A DNA stretch of 7,477 nucleotides from Thermoleophilia bacterium. GTDB taxonomy: Bacteria; Actinomycetota; Thermoleophilia; Gaiellales; Gaiellaceae. The stretch is taken from NCBI GenBank assembly GCA_025935275.1, contig JAICVP010000102.1, positions 1 through 7,477 of the forward strand, written 5' to 3'. Positions 1-5,467 of the stretch are shown here, piece after piece (the first letter of the stretch is position 1; each line of letters starts with the position of its first letter). Under the pieces are notes generated by a model, which made no database searches, was not told the DNA's origin, and was given only the letters and a program-made list of their open reading frames with translations. Both the position numbers and the translations under genes were made by a program.

Positions 1-1
1 G

Positions 2-322
2 GCCCACCAGGCTGCCTTGACCCTCGAGGAGAGCGCAGTCGTGGCGTCGACCCGCGCGCGGGCGAACCGGCTCGCCAACGCCGACCACGCGAACATCGTC
101 CGTGCGAGCCGCGCTGCGGAGACGCAGCTCCGCGCAATCCGGAGGCTCGAGTCGGACGGCCGGCTCGAACATCTTTCGCCCGCGCTCAGGGAGATTGCCG
201 AGCTGCGGGCGAAGAATCCGACCCTGTCTCTCGGTGAGCTCGCGCGGCGTCTGAAGCCTCCCGCCACGAAGGCAGCCGCACACCGGCGGCTCGCGAAGCT
301 GCAGAAGCTGGCCGAGCGGTGA
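2..322 (+). CDS. whiA: WhiA, C-terminal part (start lies off the left edge)
   Basis: The frame is open from base 2 and ends at TGA 320-322, so only about 106 C-terminal residues are present. They match what I know of WhiA: a segment NRLANADHANIVR followed by a helix-rich stretch, then a helix-turn-helix region around LSLGELARRLKPPATKAAAHRRLAKL. WhiA is a DNA-binding protein of Gram-positive bacteria, with an N-terminal LAGLIDADG-like fold (not in the window) and a C-terminal domain related to sigma region 4. In Streptomyces it works with WhiB in sporulation and division control; in Bacillus it affects division and chromosome segregation. It commonly sits behind rapZ and yvcK and ahead of gap-pgk-tpiA, which fits the downstream genes here. 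A TTG at 17 is in frame, but the coding similarity runs through it to the edge, so it is not the start. Confidence 0.9.
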   Translation, partial: AHQAALTLEESAVVASTRARANRLANADHANIVRASRAAETQLRAIRRLESDGRLEHLSPALREIAELRAKNPTLSLGELARRLKPPATKAAAHRRLAKLQKLAER

Positions 323-344
323 CTCTTGTCCTGGCAATTCCTGG

Positions 345-374
345 GTGGGTGAGGGTTGCCTTTCCCTCGCTCAC
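345..374 (+). terminator. Hairpin 22 nt after whiA, possible terminator without a U-tract
   Basis: Bases 345-355 (GTGGGTGAGGG) pair with 364-374 (CCCTCGCTCAC) as an 11-bp stem with two G-U pairs and an 8-nt loop. It begins 22 nt after the whiA stop codon, where a terminator would be expected. No run of T follows, so it is not a canonical intrinsic terminator, although such hairpins are often proposed as terminators in high-GC actinobacteria. A shorter alternative hairpin (333-337 with 356-360) would compete with it. It also overlaps the -35 of a candidate gap promoter, so it could instead be an operator. Confidence 0.4.
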
Positions 375-385
375 AGAGCTATGTT
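356..385 (+). promoter_or_regulatory. Candidate distal promoter of the gap operon
   Basis: TTGCCT (356-361) and TATGTT (380-385) are separated by 18 nt. Each matches the primary-sigma consensus at four of six positions. Transcription would start near 392, giving a leader of about 160 nt that contains the inverted repeat at 462-498. The match is moderate and rests on inspection only. It competes with the -10-like TAGAAT nearer the gene, and both could be used. Confidence 0.3.
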
Positions 386-461
386 GGATTGGAGCGGGTC
401 CGTGCTCGTCGGGTGTCGGATTCAGACCCCGTCCGGCATCACGGTCCGGAGTGCGGTTCAA

Positions 462-498
462 CCGGAGGGGGAGGTCGTCCTCGGAGCTTCCCCTCCGG
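462..498 (+). repeat. 12-bp inverted repeat upstream of gap (operator or leader hairpin)
   Basis: Bases 462-473 (CCGGAGGGGGAG) pair with 487-498 (CTTCCCCTCCGG). The outer nine pairs are perfect, followed by one G-U pair and two more Watson-Crick pairs, around a 13-nt loop. It is the strongest dyad I found in the window. It ends 53 nt before the gap start codon and 10 nt before TAGAAT. If transcription begins upstream, it is a stable leader hairpin. If the near promoter is used, it covers the -35 region and could bind a regulator. A terminator is less likely because no T-run follows. An adjacent short palindrome (CGGTT-C-AACCG, 454-464) overlaps its left arm. Confidence 0.5.
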
Positions 499-508
499 CC
501 CGCTCGCT

Positions 509-514
509 TAGAAT
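509..514 (+). promoter_or_regulatory. Candidate proximal -10 element of gap
   Basis: TAGAAT matches the TATAAT consensus at five of six positions in an otherwise GC-rich stretch. Transcription would start near 521, leaving a leader of about 30 nt before the gap ATG. No good -35 is visible at 16-18 nt upstream, because that position falls in the right arm of the inverted repeat. If real, this promoter would probably need an activator or rely on the -10 element alone. Confidence 0.3.
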
Positions 515-551
515 CGCCGGCGCCGGGGGAGAGCGAACAGGGAGTGTGTCG

Positions 552-1550
552 ATGGCGCTGCGCGTAGGGATCAACGGATTCGGGCGGATCGGTCGGAACT
601 TCTTCCGTGCCGCGAGGGCGCGGAACGCCGACCTCGAGATCGTCGCCGTGAACGACATCGGCGATGCCAAGACGATGGCGCACCTCCTGAAGCACGACTC
701 CGTGCTCGGGCTTCTCGACGCGGACGTGGAGGCGGCGGACGGAGCGATCAGCGTCGACGGGAAGGAGTTCAAGCTCCTGACCGAGCGCGATCCCGCTGCC
801 CTGCCCTGGGGCGATCTCGGCGTCCAGGTCGTGATCGAGTCGACGGGCCTCTTCACCAAGCGCGACGACGCGCAGAAGCATCTCGACGCCGGAGCGGAAA
901 AGGTGATCATCTCGGCGCCCGCGACGGATCCGGACGTGACGCTCGTCCTTGGCGTCAACGACGAGGCCTACGACAAGGAGAGCCACCGAATCGTCTCCAA
1001 CGCATCGTGCACCACGAACTGCGTCGCGCCTCTCGCGAAGGTGCTGAACGACTCTTTCGGGATCGAAACGGGCTTCATGACGACGATCCACGCCTACACG
1101 AACGACCAGCGGATTCTCGATCTGCCGCACTCCGACCTCAGGCGCGCTCGCTCGGCCGCGATCAACCTGATCCCGACGTCCACCGGCGCGGCGCGCGCCA
1201 TCGGGCTCGTCATCCCCGAGCTGCAGGGCAAGGTGGACGGCGTCGCCATCCGAGCACCCGTCCCCGACGGCTCCGTCGTCGACCTGACCGTTCACCTCGG
1301 CAAGGGCGTCAGCGCCGAGGAGGTCAACAGCCGCTTCCAGGAGGCGGCCGACAAGGGCGCCTTCGAGGGGATCCTCCTCTATTCGGACGAGCCGCTCGTC
1401 TCCACGGACATCATCGGCAGCTCGTACTCCTCGATCTTCGACAGCGAGCTGACGATGGCGCACGGCGACGAGGTGAAGGTGTTCGCGTGGTACGACAACG
1501 AGTGGGGCTACAGCTGCCGGCTCGTGGACCTGTCGCAGCGCCTGCTCTGA
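552..1550 (+). CDS. gap: Glyceraldehyde-3-phosphate dehydrogenase, type I, NAD-dependent
   Basis: A 332-residue cytosolic enzyme of normal family length. It oxidises and phosphorylates glyceraldehyde-3-phosphate to 1,3-bisphosphoglycerate. The Rossmann motif GINGFGRIGRN is at residues 6-16. Asp35 in VAVND is placed to bind the NAD ribose. The catalytic Cys153 lies in SNASCTTNC and its partner His180 in TTIHAYTND. WYDNEWGY near the C-terminus (313-320) holds the conserved Asn. The Asp35 with Leu191-Pro192 pattern is typical of NAD-specific, glycolytic GapA rather than NADP-dependent GapB; that is inference from the family. ATG 552 was chosen because the protein then begins right at the conserved N-terminus and AGGGAG (539-544) sits 7 nt upstream. 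The frame stays open back to 345 but that extension resembles nothing. First gene of the glycolytic run; pgk follows after 2 nt. Confidence 0.98.
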   Translation: MALRVGINGFGRIGRNFFRAARARNADLEIVAVNDIGDAKTMAHLLKHDSVLGLLDADVEAADGAISVDGKEFKLLTERDPAALPWGDLGVQVVIESTGLFTKRDDAQKHLDAGAEKVIISAPATDPDVTLVLGVNDEAYDKESHRIVSNASCTTNCVAPLAKVLNDSFGIETGFMTTIHAYTNDQRILDLPHSDLRRARSAAINLIPTSTGAARAIGLVIPELQGKVDGVAIRAPVPDGSVVDLTVHLGKGVSAEEVNSRFQEAADKGAFEGILLYSDEPLVSTDIIGSSYSSIFDSELTMAHGDEVKVFAWYDNEWGYSCRLVDLSQRLL

Positions 1551-1552
1551 CC

Positions 1553-2584
1553 GTGCACCGGCCGCGCTCCGTCCGGGACGCCGACGTCGCCGGCAAGACG
1601 GTTCTGGCGCGCGTCGACTTCAACGTCACGCTCGAGGACGGGCGCGTGGCCGACGACACGCGTATCCGTGCGGCGCTCCCGACGATCAAGCTCCTCCTGG
1701 ACGGGGGCGCTGACAAGATCCGCCTCTGCTCGCATCTCGGCCGGCCGACCGGCGAGGACCCCGCCTTGTCCCTCAAGCCCGTCGAAGAGCACCTCCGCAC
1801 ACTTGTGGATGACCCGCGCATCGCCGTCCTCGAGAACACGCGGTTTCATCCCGGCGAGACGAAGAACGACCCGCAGTTCGCGCGCGAGCTCGCCGACGGC
1901 TGCGACCTCTACGTCAACGACGCATTCGGCTCGGCGCACCGGGCGCATGCCTCCACGGAAGCCGTCGCGCATCTCCTTCCTCCGTACGCCGGCCTGCTGC
2001 TGGAACGTGAGCTCGACGAGCTCGGTTCGCTCCTCGAGGAGCCCGCCCGGCCGTTCGTCGCGGTGCTCGGCGGCGCGAAGGTGGAGGACAAGATCGGCGT
2101 CCTCGAGTCGCTCGCGGACAGGGCGGATTCGGTGCTGGTCGGCGGGAAGATGGCGGAGGAGGTCGAGCCGCGCGACAAGGTGCTGCTCCCGGTGGACGTG
2201 GTGGCGGCCTCGGCCTTCGCAGCGGATGCGGACGCCAAGATTGTCCCTGCCGATCAGATTCCCGAGGGCTGGCTCGGCCTTGATGTCGGCCCGAAGACAA
2301 GGGAGGCATTCGCGGCGAGGGTCGCGGACGCGGGAACCGTGTTCTGGAACGGGCCGATGGGAGTCTTCGAGTGGCCGCGGTTCGCCGAGGGGACGGGGGC
2401 GGTCGCGCGGGCGGTGGCCTCGTCGGAGGGCCACACGGTGGTGGGCGGAGGAGACTCCGTGCGCGCCGTGCAGGAGCTCGGGCTCGCTGATCGGATCGGG
2501 TGGGTGTCGACGGGCGGCGGCGCCTCGCTGGAGTTCCTCGAAGGCAAGGAGCTACCGGGCGTGGTCGCCATCCCGGAGGCCTGA
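1553..2584 (+). CDS. pgk: Phosphoglycerate kinase, compact form
   Basis: Transfers phosphate from 1,3-bisphosphoglycerate to ADP, making ATP and 3-phosphoglycerate in the cytosol. The protein has 343 residues; most family members have about 390-400. Substrate-side residues are present: Asp22 and Asn24 (RVDFNV), Arg37, His61 and Arg64 (SHLGRP), Arg97 (ENTRF), and His129 and Arg130 (AHRAHAS). Nucleotide-side motifs are also present: Lys176 and Lys180 (GGAKVEDK), WNGPMGVFE (265-273), GGGDS (298-302) and STGGGASLEFLEGKELPG near the end. Two segments usual in the family are absent: about 25 residues before ENTRF and about 35 after GGKMA. The frame is intact, so this is not damage. FNVT replaces FNVP, and GGKMA replaces the usual GGGMA or GGAMA. 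GTG 1553 lies 2 nt after the gap stop with no clear Shine-Dalgarno, suggesting translational coupling; the next in-frame starts fall inside conserved sequence. Confidence 0.96.
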   Translation: MHRPRSVRDADVAGKTVLARVDFNVTLEDGRVADDTRIRAALPTIKLLLDGGADKIRLCSHLGRPTGEDPALSLKPVEEHLRTLVDDPRIAVLENTRFHPGETKNDPQFARELADGCDLYVNDAFGSAHRAHASTEAVAHLLPPYAGLLLERELDELGSLLEEPARPFVAVLGGAKVEDKIGVLESLADRADSVLVGGKMAEEVEPRDKVLLPVDVVAASAFAADADAKIVPADQIPEGWLGLDVGPKTREAFAARVADAGTVFWNGPMGVFEWPRFAEGTGAVARAVASSEGHTVVGGGDSVRAVQELGLADRIGWVSTGGGASLEFLEGKELPGVVAIPEA

Positions 2585-2635
2585 GTTGCACGCTTTCCAC
2601 TCACTCTCGTCTCCCACCCGCGCGCATTTTCCGAA

Positions 2636-2641
2636 TAGGCT
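2636..2641 (+). promoter_or_regulatory. Possible internal -10 element before tpiA
   Basis: TAGGCT fits the TANNNT pattern common in high-GC actinobacteria and lies in the only sizeable gap between the glycolytic genes (2585-2677). No -35 is visible at the right spacing. A transcript from here would have a leader of about 30 nt. Weak evidence; the stretch may simply be an intra-operon spacer. Confidence 0.2.
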
Positions 2642-2677
2642 GGAAGTGGAGGGAGGCCCGCGGCGGCCCCGGCGAAA

Positions 2678-3376
2678 ATGCTGATTGCGGGGAACTGGAA
2701 GATGTTCAAGGGGCCGTCGGAGACCCGGGCCTTCGCGGACGCCTTCGAGCCGCCCGACGGCGTCGACGCCGTCCTCTGCCCTCCGTACCCCTCGCTCGCC
2801 GCCGCGGTGGAAGGCGGCCTCGCGACCTACGCCCAGAGCGTCCACTGGGCGCCCGAAGGTGCCTTCACCGGTGAGGTGTCGGCTCCGATGCTCCTGGAGC
2901 TCGGCGTCCAGGGGGCGATCGTCGGCCATTCCGAGCGCCGCCAGTTCTTCGGCGAGACCGACGAGACGGTCGCGCGGCGGTCCATCGCAGCCCTCGAGGC
3001 GGGCCTGGGGGTGATCGCCTGCGTGGGCGAATCCCAGGAGGAGCGTGAGGCCGGCGACACCGAGGTGATCCTCCGCTTGCAGGTCGAGTCGATCCGCGAT
3101 GCCGTCGGCGCCCACGAGCGGCTCGTGATCGCATACGAGCCCGTATGGGCGATCGGCACCGGTAAGACGGCCACCCCGGACCGGGCCCAGGCGGCGCACG
3201 CGTTCATCAAGACCCTCCTGGACGTCCCGGTCCTCTACGGCGGCTCGGTGAAGCCGGAGAACGCGGATGAGCTCCTGTCCCAGGCGGACGTCGACGGCGC
3301 CCTCGTCGGGGGCGCCTCTCTCGAAGTCGAGTCATTCACGGCCATTTGCCAGTCGGCAGCCCGTATCCGCTCGTAG
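2678..3376 (+). CDS. tpiA: Triosephosphate isomerase, short form
   Basis: Interconverts dihydroxyacetone phosphate and glyceraldehyde-3-phosphate in the cytosol; normally a dimeric TIM barrel. Catalytic residues are all visible: Asn6 and Lys8 in AGNWKM, His84 in GHSERR, and Glu154 in YEPVWAIGTGK, whose GTGK is part of the flexible loop. Phosphate-binding motifs YGGSVKPEN (187-195) and GALVGGASL (207-215) follow. The protein has 232 residues against roughly 250 for most bacterial forms. The trimming falls in the early helices and between the TATP segment and YGGSV. AQS replaces the common AQN at residues 52-54, near the dimer interface. ATG 2678 is the only sensible start, but the nearest strong purine tract (GGAGGGAGG, 2648-2656) is 21 nt upstream. 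Its 3' end overlaps gpmI by 31 nt, which implies coupled translation. Confidence 0.97.
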   Translation: MLIAGNWKMFKGPSETRAFADAFEPPDGVDAVLCPPYPSLAAAVEGGLATYAQSVHWAPEGAFTGEVSAPMLLELGVQGAIVGHSERRQFFGETDETVARRSIAALEAGLGVIACVGESQEEREAGDTEVILRLQVESIRDAVGAHERLVIAYEPVWAIGTGKTATPDRAQAAHAFIKTLLDVPVLYGGSVKPENADELLSQADVDGALVGGASLEVESFTAICQSAARIRS

Positions 3377-4830
3377 CGCTCGTCATCCTCGACGGCTGGG
3401 GCTGCGCGCCGCCGAGCCCCGGCAACGCGGTCGAGCTCGCAGACACCCCGGTGTTCGACGCGCTCTGGCGCCGCTATCCGCACACGACGCTCGAAGCATC
3501 GGGCGAAGCGGTCGGGCTCCCGCGCGGGCAAATGGGGAACTCGGAAGTCGGTCACCTCACGATCGGCTCGGGCCGCGTGATCGACCAGGACTTCATGCGG
3601 GTCAACCGCTCGATCGAGCGCGGCGACTTCTTCGAGAACGAGGCGCTCCGGAGTGCCTTCCAGCGGGCCAAAGAGCGCGGCACGAACGTCCACCTGCTCG
3701 GGCTCGTCTCCTACGGCGGCGTGCACAGCCACATCGACCACCTGCGTGCGCTGATCGAGTTGGCCCGGCGCGAAGGCATGGCGGACCGCACCTTCGTGCA
3801 CGCATTCACAGACGGTCGCGACGTCTCGCCACACGCCGCGCGCAGCGACCTGGGCGAGCTCGTGAACGCGGGTATCACGCTCGTGACGGTCTGCGGGCGC
3901 TACTACGCGATGGACCGCGACCAGCGTTGGGAGCGGACGGAGCGGGCGGTGGCTGCCATTCTCGAGGGCAAGGGGACCCTGGCCGAGGCGCCGCTCGCGG
4001 CTGTCGAGGCGAGCTATGCGGCCGGGACCACGGACGAGTTCATCGAGCCCGTCGTGCTCCCGGGGCCGAGGCTGGGCCCGGGCGATGCCGCGATCTTCTT
4101 CAACTTCCGGCCCGATCGCGCGCGGCAGCTCACCCAGGTCCTCCTGGAGCGTCAGTTCGACCTGACCACGATGACCCGCTACCGCGACGACTTCGACTGC
4201 CCGGTCGCCTTCGGGGAGCAGGAGGTGTCGGACACGCTTGCGGAGGTGCTCGCGGAGCACCACGTGCGCCAGCTCCACCTCGCCGAGACCGAGAAATATG
4301 CCCACGTCACGTACTTTTTCAACGGGGGCCGCGAGGACGAGTGGGAGGGAGAGACCCGCATCCTCGTGCCCTCGCCCAAGGAGGTCGCGACCTACGACCA
4401 GAAGCCGGAGATGTCCGCGGACGAGGTCACCCGCAGGTTCGAGGAGGCGATCGGAGACGGCTACCGCTTCGCGGTCGTCAACTTCGCGAACCCGGACATG
4501 GTCGGCCACTCCGGTGTGATCCCGGCGGTCGTCCGCGCGGTGGAGACCGTCGACGCCTGCCTCGGCCGCGTCGTTGCAGCCGTGGAGCGCCTCGGCGGCG
4601 TCTGCCTGGTCACAGCCGACCACGGCAACGCCGAGCAGATGCTCGAGCCGGACGGCGTCAGCCCGCACACGGCGCACACGACGAACCCCGTGCCGCTCGT
4701 CGTGACCATTGGAGACGCGAAGGTCGCCGACGGCGGCGCGCTCTCCGACCTTGTGCCAACCTGCCTCAACCTCCTCGGAATTCCCCCAAGCGCGGGAATG
4801 ACGGGCAGGGGACTCGTTACTAACGTGTAA
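3346..4830 (+). CDS. gpmI: 2,3-bisphosphoglycerate-independent phosphoglycerate mutase
   Basis: Converts 3-phosphoglycerate to 2-phosphoglycerate through a phosphoserine intermediate, using two metal ions (usually manganese). It belongs to the alkaline-phosphatase superfamily. The 494 residues are close to the usual 510. Metal and catalytic residues are in place: Asp16 (ILDGWG), Ser66 (GQMGNSEVGH, the phosphorylated serine), Asp384 and His388 (NPDMVGHSG), Asp425 and His426 (TADHGN), and His444 (HTAHTTNPVP). His127 in YGGVHSHIDH and FNFRPDRARQ near 250-262 belong to the substrate-binding half. TTG 3346 gives the normal short lead into LVALVILDGWG; no ATG or GTG is available there, and translation is probably coupled to tpiA, which it overlaps by 31 nt. 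It carries the operon's product one step further; enolase is not in the window. Confidence 0.97.
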   Translation: MPVGSPYPLVALVILDGWGCAPPSPGNAVELADTPVFDALWRRYPHTTLEASGEAVGLPRGQMGNSEVGHLTIGSGRVIDQDFMRVNRSIERGDFFENEALRSAFQRAKERGTNVHLLGLVSYGGVHSHIDHLRALIELARREGMADRTFVHAFTDGRDVSPHAARSDLGELVNAGITLVTVCGRYYAMDRDQRWERTERAVAAILEGKGTLAEAPLAAVEASYAAGTTDEFIEPVVLPGPRLGPGDAAIFFNFRPDRARQLTQVLLERQFDLTTMTRYRDDFDCPVAFGEQEVSDTLAEVLAEHHVRQLHLAETEKYAHVTYFFNGGREDEWEGETRILVPSPKEVATYDQKPEMSADEVTRRFEEAIGDGYRFAVVNFANPDMVGHSGVIPAVVRAVETVDACLGRVVAAVERLGGVCLVTADHGNAEQMLEPDGVSPHTAHTTNPVPLVVTIGDAKVADGGALSDLVPTCLNLLGIPPSAGMTGRGLVTNV

Positions 4831-4845
4831 AGGGGTCGGTATACT
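4817..4845 (+). promoter_or_regulatory. Promoter-like sequence for the ECF sigma gene
   Basis: TTACTA (4817-4822) and TATACT (4840-4845) are exactly 17 nt apart. The -10 matches five of six consensus bases, the -35 three of six. The elements straddle the gpmI stop codon. Transcription would start near 4852, leaving about 28 nt before the GTG at 4880. This is the best promoter match in the window and looks like a housekeeping-sigma promoter rather than an ECF-type one, so I see no sign of autoregulation. Confidence 0.55.
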
Positions 4846-4879
4846 CCGGCCCACTCAGCGGCCATCCGGACACCTTTCA

Positions 4880-5467
4880 GTGCCTCTGTCACAGCCCGAC
4901 TTCGACGTCCTGCGCCTAGCGCAGCGTGGCGACGAGCGGGCGTTCCGGATCATCGTCGAGACCTACGAGACGCCGGTCTACAACTACGTGCTCCGCATGG
5001 TGGGCGACCGCGCGCTCGCCGAAGACCTCACGCAGGAGATCTTTCTGCGGATCTACCAGGGTCTCGCCGGCTTCTCGCTCCGCTGCCGCTTCACGACGTG
5101 GCTCTTCCAGGTCGCCAAGAACCGCGTGCTCGACGAGCTCCGCGCCCGTGAGCGCAAGCCGCAGAGCTTCCTGACGCTGGACGACATGCCGCCGCTCGAG
5201 GTCGTGGACGCGCCCCCCGAACGGGTGGAGACCATCGACGCCGTCTGGCGCGCGGTGGCCGCGCTCAACCCCGACCTCAAGATGGCGCTCCTCCTGCGCG
5301 ACGTCGTCGGCCTCTCGTACACGGAGATCGCAGACTCGCTGGAGATCACGCTGGCGACCGTGAAGTGGCGGATCTTCAAGGCGCGCGAAGAAGTGCAGCT
5401 GGCGCTGGCCCGCGAGGGCGTGAGCGTCGAGTTCAGCGGCGAGCGCGCCGCGTCCTCAGACGCCTGA
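4880..5467 (+). CDS. ECF-family RNA polymerase sigma factor (sigma-70 family)
   Basis: A 195-residue protein with the two-domain layout of extracytoplasmic-function sigma factors; it would direct RNA polymerase to a particular promoter set. Region 2 spans about residues 18-92, with the core-binding stretch DLTQEIFLRIYQGL at 49-62 and the -10-recognition helix around FTTWLFQVAKNRVLDELRAR. A linker of about 30 residues follows. Region 4 covers about 120-175, with the helix-turn-helix LSYTEIADSLEITLATVKWR; TVKWR replaces the more common TVKSR. There is no long C-terminal extension. GTG 4880 is the furthest upstream start after the gpmI stop and fits the usual N-terminal length; its Shine-Dalgarno is weak. 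No anti-sigma gene lies beside it: upstream is glycolysis, and downstream is a convergent phosphoesterase that overlaps it by 12 nt. Its target genes cannot be told from the sequence. Confidence 0.93.
   Translation: MPLSQPDFDVLRLAQRGDERAFRIIVETYETPVYNYVLRMVGDRALAEDLTQEIFLRIYQGLAGFSLRCRFTTWLFQVAKNRVLDELRARERKPQSFLTLDDMPPLEVVDAPPERVETIDAVWRAVAALNPDLKMALLLRDVVGLSYTEIADSLEITLATVKWRIFKAREEVQLALAREGVSVEFSGERAASSDA

Noticed and set aside
432..464. Possible tRNA T-arm because of GGTTCAA near 455
   Set aside because: No acceptor stem, anticodon arm or D-arm can be drawn around it. The bases instead form a short palindrome (CGGTT-C-AACCG) next to the larger inverted repeat.
345..551. In-frame upstream extension of gap giving about 69 extra residues
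   Set aside because: The extension is low-complexity frame translation of the control region. The conserved GAPDH N-terminus and a good Shine-Dalgarno both fit ATG 552.
186..1463. Long minus-strand open frame opposite whiA and gap
   Set aside because: The protein is rich in Arg, Asp and Val with no recognisable motif. Long antisense frames are expected opposite GC-rich genes with biased third positions.
1007..1552. Upstream extension of the pgk frame through gap
   Set aside because: It is an alternative-frame reading of gap, rich in Arg and Pro. Conserved Pgk sequence begins just after GTG 1553.
1553..2584. Pgk shortness as a sign of a pseudogene or sequencing error
   Set aside because: Both junctions keep the frame, and every catalytic motif is present on both sides.
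3235..4854. 539-codon minus-strand open frame opposite tpiA and gpmI
   Set aside because: It mirrors the clearly identified gpmI, has shadow-like composition and no family features.
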